Below are positions 1 to 64,000 of a DNA stretch of 64,000 nt, one piece after another. This DNA is from Nectonema munidae (lineage: Eukaryota; Nematomorpha; Nectonematoida; Nectonematidae), in the NCBI GenBank assembly GCA_030549495.1, contig JAUIRK010000004.1:310001-374000 (forward strand), read 5' to 3'. Position numbers and translations under genes: made by a program. Numbering within the stretch: the first letter of the stretch is position 1; each line of letters begins with the position of its first letter. Under the pieces are notes generated by a model. It did no database searches. It was not told the origin of the DNA and saw nothing but the letters and a program-made list of their open reading frames with translations.

Positions 1-98
1 GAATAGTTTTCTGAAAATAATATCTAATAGATTCAAGAAGATTTGTTGCAACAAGGATCTTTACAAATTTTAACTTCAAGCTCATCTTTTCTATTTAC

Positions 99-164
99 TT
101 GCTTAAATGTTGTGCCTCTTCTCGTACATTTACTATCTGTTCAGTGGCATCTATTATTATAGAT
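99..164 (-). other. RyR: Possible next RyR exon (tentative)
   Basis: Between an acceptor-like TTCTTTTAG and a GTAAAT donor, a 66-bp open stretch reads IIIDATEQIVNVREEAQHLS. It loosely resembles the SVLDLDAFERN segment expected soon after exon 43. It needs phase 2 on entry while exon 43 leaves phase 1, so another small exon would have to lie between 165 and 1016; I did not find it. Confidence 0.25.
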
Positions 165-1016
165 CTAAAAGAATTTTTTATTTGTTCAAAGCAAGCTAAT
201 CATCGTTTGTAAATATAGGGTTTTCGAGACAACCCTGATCTAAAGATGATTTTAACACGTTCCGTCTATAAATGGAAGCAAACAAAAAGAAATTCAAAAA
301 AAAATGTTATTTCTTGTTAGGTTTTATCCAGAAAACACACTACGTTTTTTTTGGGCCCGGCGAATTTACAATCCCGCATACCTCTCTTTCTTTGAACAGT
401 TACTCGTTTAACTTTTTAACTCTTTCAATTTATTAAATATATTTTTGATGTTTTACATATGTTTTATATTTTTCTTATGATAATTTGAGTCACATTTTCT
501 TAAAAAAGTGATATTTTTATGCAATTGTTTATATAAGAAACCAAGAAAATTATGATAAAAAATATGCATATTCTTGCCCATGTTTTGGGCATTTAGAGGA
601 GGGCATTTATCGCATGTATTTAGTGTTTTCATTTTTACAAAAAGAGGAATAAATATCATCGAACTCTAAAACGGAAAAATTTCTAAAGGCATAAGGTATT
701 TGCAAACATGTTTCCAAAATAATTTAAAACCCACACCAGGTCATTTAACACAATACTAGATGTATAAACTATATAAGTGCTCGTAGATAAAGATGATTTC
801 ATAACTTTTAAATAATAGAAATTAACACCATATCGTTTAACTCGTTATTTGCTTTAACATTGTTATATTAAACGTTTCAAGGCAAATGGGATACTACTGT
901 CCTATAGAATAAAAATCCTAGGACTATGTTAAAATATAAGCAAAAGAATAGATCTCTAGTGCAAGCGTCAAATCAATATTAAATAATTCAAGTTTAAATT
1001 TCGTCCAAATTAATAC
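165..1016. other. Intron: no recognisable feature
   Basis: AT-rich sequence with short chance ORFs only. A microexon encoding the missing part after GFFLS could be hidden here. Confidence 0.5.
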
Positions 1017-62705
<61,689 letters not shown>

Positions 62706-63581
62706 CTGTTCGATATTAAAAATAAATATAATTGTTTTCATCTATCATTTCGGAATAAAAGTATAATACTGTTTTTGACTTTCCAACTTTTGTGAGCAAA
62801 CAATGGAATGATTTAAGCGGAGAAACTGCATTTTCTTAATCACGTGATCATTCATGACAACTTTGAAAGTAGGATAATTTTCTACACTGTGATTTTAACA
62901 AAAAAATATAAAGATGTATAAATTATGCAAAATAATTAAGTCTATTAAAATTACAAGCATATATGTTTGCTAAATGGTTCCACAAATTAAATGTTGATGA
63001 TCTAGCTTTGTAAAAATATTCCAATCAACCCTATATTTAGTGCAAAATTTTCACTCGCCATGCGGGTGGCAAATCTACAAAATCTGTTCATGCGATAAAA
63101 AATATTGTCGCCCAAAATATTAGAAATAAACAAAAAATTTAGTTTCGTAAAAAATTTATTAAAATTGAAAATATTGGCTGTAAAGTATAAGATTTTTGTC
63201 GGAAACTACTCAAAAAAAATTTTTTTTAATTTGATGGGCATCTTTTGCATAACTGAACTTTGAAAGTTAAGAACACATTTTGTGGCCATAGATGAATAAA
63301 TAGTGTGCAGATGCAACAACACTAAACAGAGTATGAATGGAACTTTTTAAGTCTCCTTCAACCGGTTGTTATGAACAGAAGAATGTGGCTTTGTGCTGCT
63401 ATTAACTATTTTATAATCCAGGGGAGGGGAAATATATTGTTGAAATTTTAAAGCGGAAAGTTTTTTGGTTAAGATCGGATGGGGAAATTAGTAATAAAAG
63501 AGAAAGACGAATTTATTCGATGCAAAAGATGATTTATTTGGTATTGCGTGTAATCAGGAAATTGGAATCTTTGAGTTTGAA

Positions 63582-63917
63582 TTATATAAGAATATGGAGT
63601 TTGAAGATCTTGTATGTAATAAGCGAAAGTGCATGGAAAATAGAATCAATAAAATGAAAGAATAAGTATATGAAAGGGGAAAATAAATAAATCTGCGCAT
63701 AAAAGCATGCCTTCCAAAACTCAGAGGCAACAACAATGACTGTGGAAGGATAAACTTCAGTGATTAACTCCACTCTTCTCAGTGAAAACTCAGTGAATAA
63801 AAAGAAGGATGGATTCAGAGTGCCTTCATAAGTGATAGAGCCGGGTTCAATTATAAAATTATTGCCACTCGACAATAGTAGGAAGTAGACATGCCTTTTC
63901 TCTCTTATTAAACAGAC
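63582..63917 (-). other. Unassigned exon-like ORF upstream of the first RyR exon
   Basis: About 112 codons stay open on the minus strand, with visibly higher GC than the flanks. An acceptor-like TTTTCTTCAG precedes position 63917. The readable core runs from SSGNNFIIEPGS through SLRRVELITEVYPSTVIVV to ASEFWKACFYAQ. From gene order it should encode the end of SPRY2 or the SPRY2-SPRY3 linker, but I could not align it to any RyR segment I know. No strong donor is visible at its low end. It may be a divergent RyR exon, an exon of a nested gene, or a chance ORF. Confidence 0.3.
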
Positions 63918-64000
63918 CTGAAGAAAAATTTTTTGTATATCCCCGTGCTCGGTCTGTTAATTAGGATTTTGGGTGCCCGAACTAACCAAACTGAATTTTG

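Noticed and set aside
453-659. 68-codon minus-strand ORF
   Set aside because: No motif, AT-rich composition, no splice-consistent role.

Overview
The window is AT-rich eukaryotic DNA from an invertebrate animal. Almost all of it is the middle part of one very large gene on the minus strand, a ryanodine receptor (RyR, the intracellular calcium-release channel). I traced 43 coding exons from about 62.7 kb down to 1.0 kb, about 7.6 kb of coding sequence or roughly 2,530 codons. All internal joins keep the codon phase, splice sites are GT-AG, and no exon has a stop. Several stretches read like arthropod RyR (for example DDEDYID, LKLSDIRGW and RPSLRG), but the protein is unusually divergent. An arthropod or other protostome is most likely; the species cannot be named from the sequence. 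The channel pore and C-terminus lie beyond position 1, and the N-terminal domains lie beyond position 64,000.

Layout, in gene order from high to low coordinate: linker and SPRY3 (62.7-60.3 kb); junctional solenoid (59.3-42.0 kb); bridge solenoid, first part (40.1-35.5 kb); RyR repeats R3 and R4 with the phosphorylation-loop region between them (35.7-27.8 kb); bridge solenoid, second part (25.5-8.0 kb); calmodulin-binding segment (7.9 kb); start of the core solenoid (7.6-1.0 kb). A doubtful further exon lies at 99-164, and an unassigned exon-like ORF at 63.58-63.92 kb.

Introns are of two kinds: 14 mini-introns of 50-83 bp, and long introns that hold all the repeats. The long introns carry three piggyBac-type DNA transposons (about 2.2-5.7 kb, 32.0-34.3 kb, 43.2-46.3 kb), a rearranged Jockey/CR1-like LINE (16.8-19.8 kb), a broken Ty3/gypsy fossil (about 12.96-14.78 kb), a pogo/Tigger relic (53.5-54.4 kb), a decayed copy of an uncharacterised repeat-encoded protein (22.95-24.65 kb), several hAT-type MITEs with 8-bp target duplications, tRNA-derived SINE-like units, and a perfect (GT)236 microsatellite. 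Six of the seven coding elements lie antisense to the host gene.

I found no bacterial-type system, CRISPR array or operon. The features most worth a second look are the divergent RyR itself, the terminal architecture of the 32-34 kb piggyBac, the hairpin-bearing candidate intron in the 43-46 kb piggyBac, the unassigned 63.6 kb ORF, and the uncharacterised protein family relic at 23 kb.
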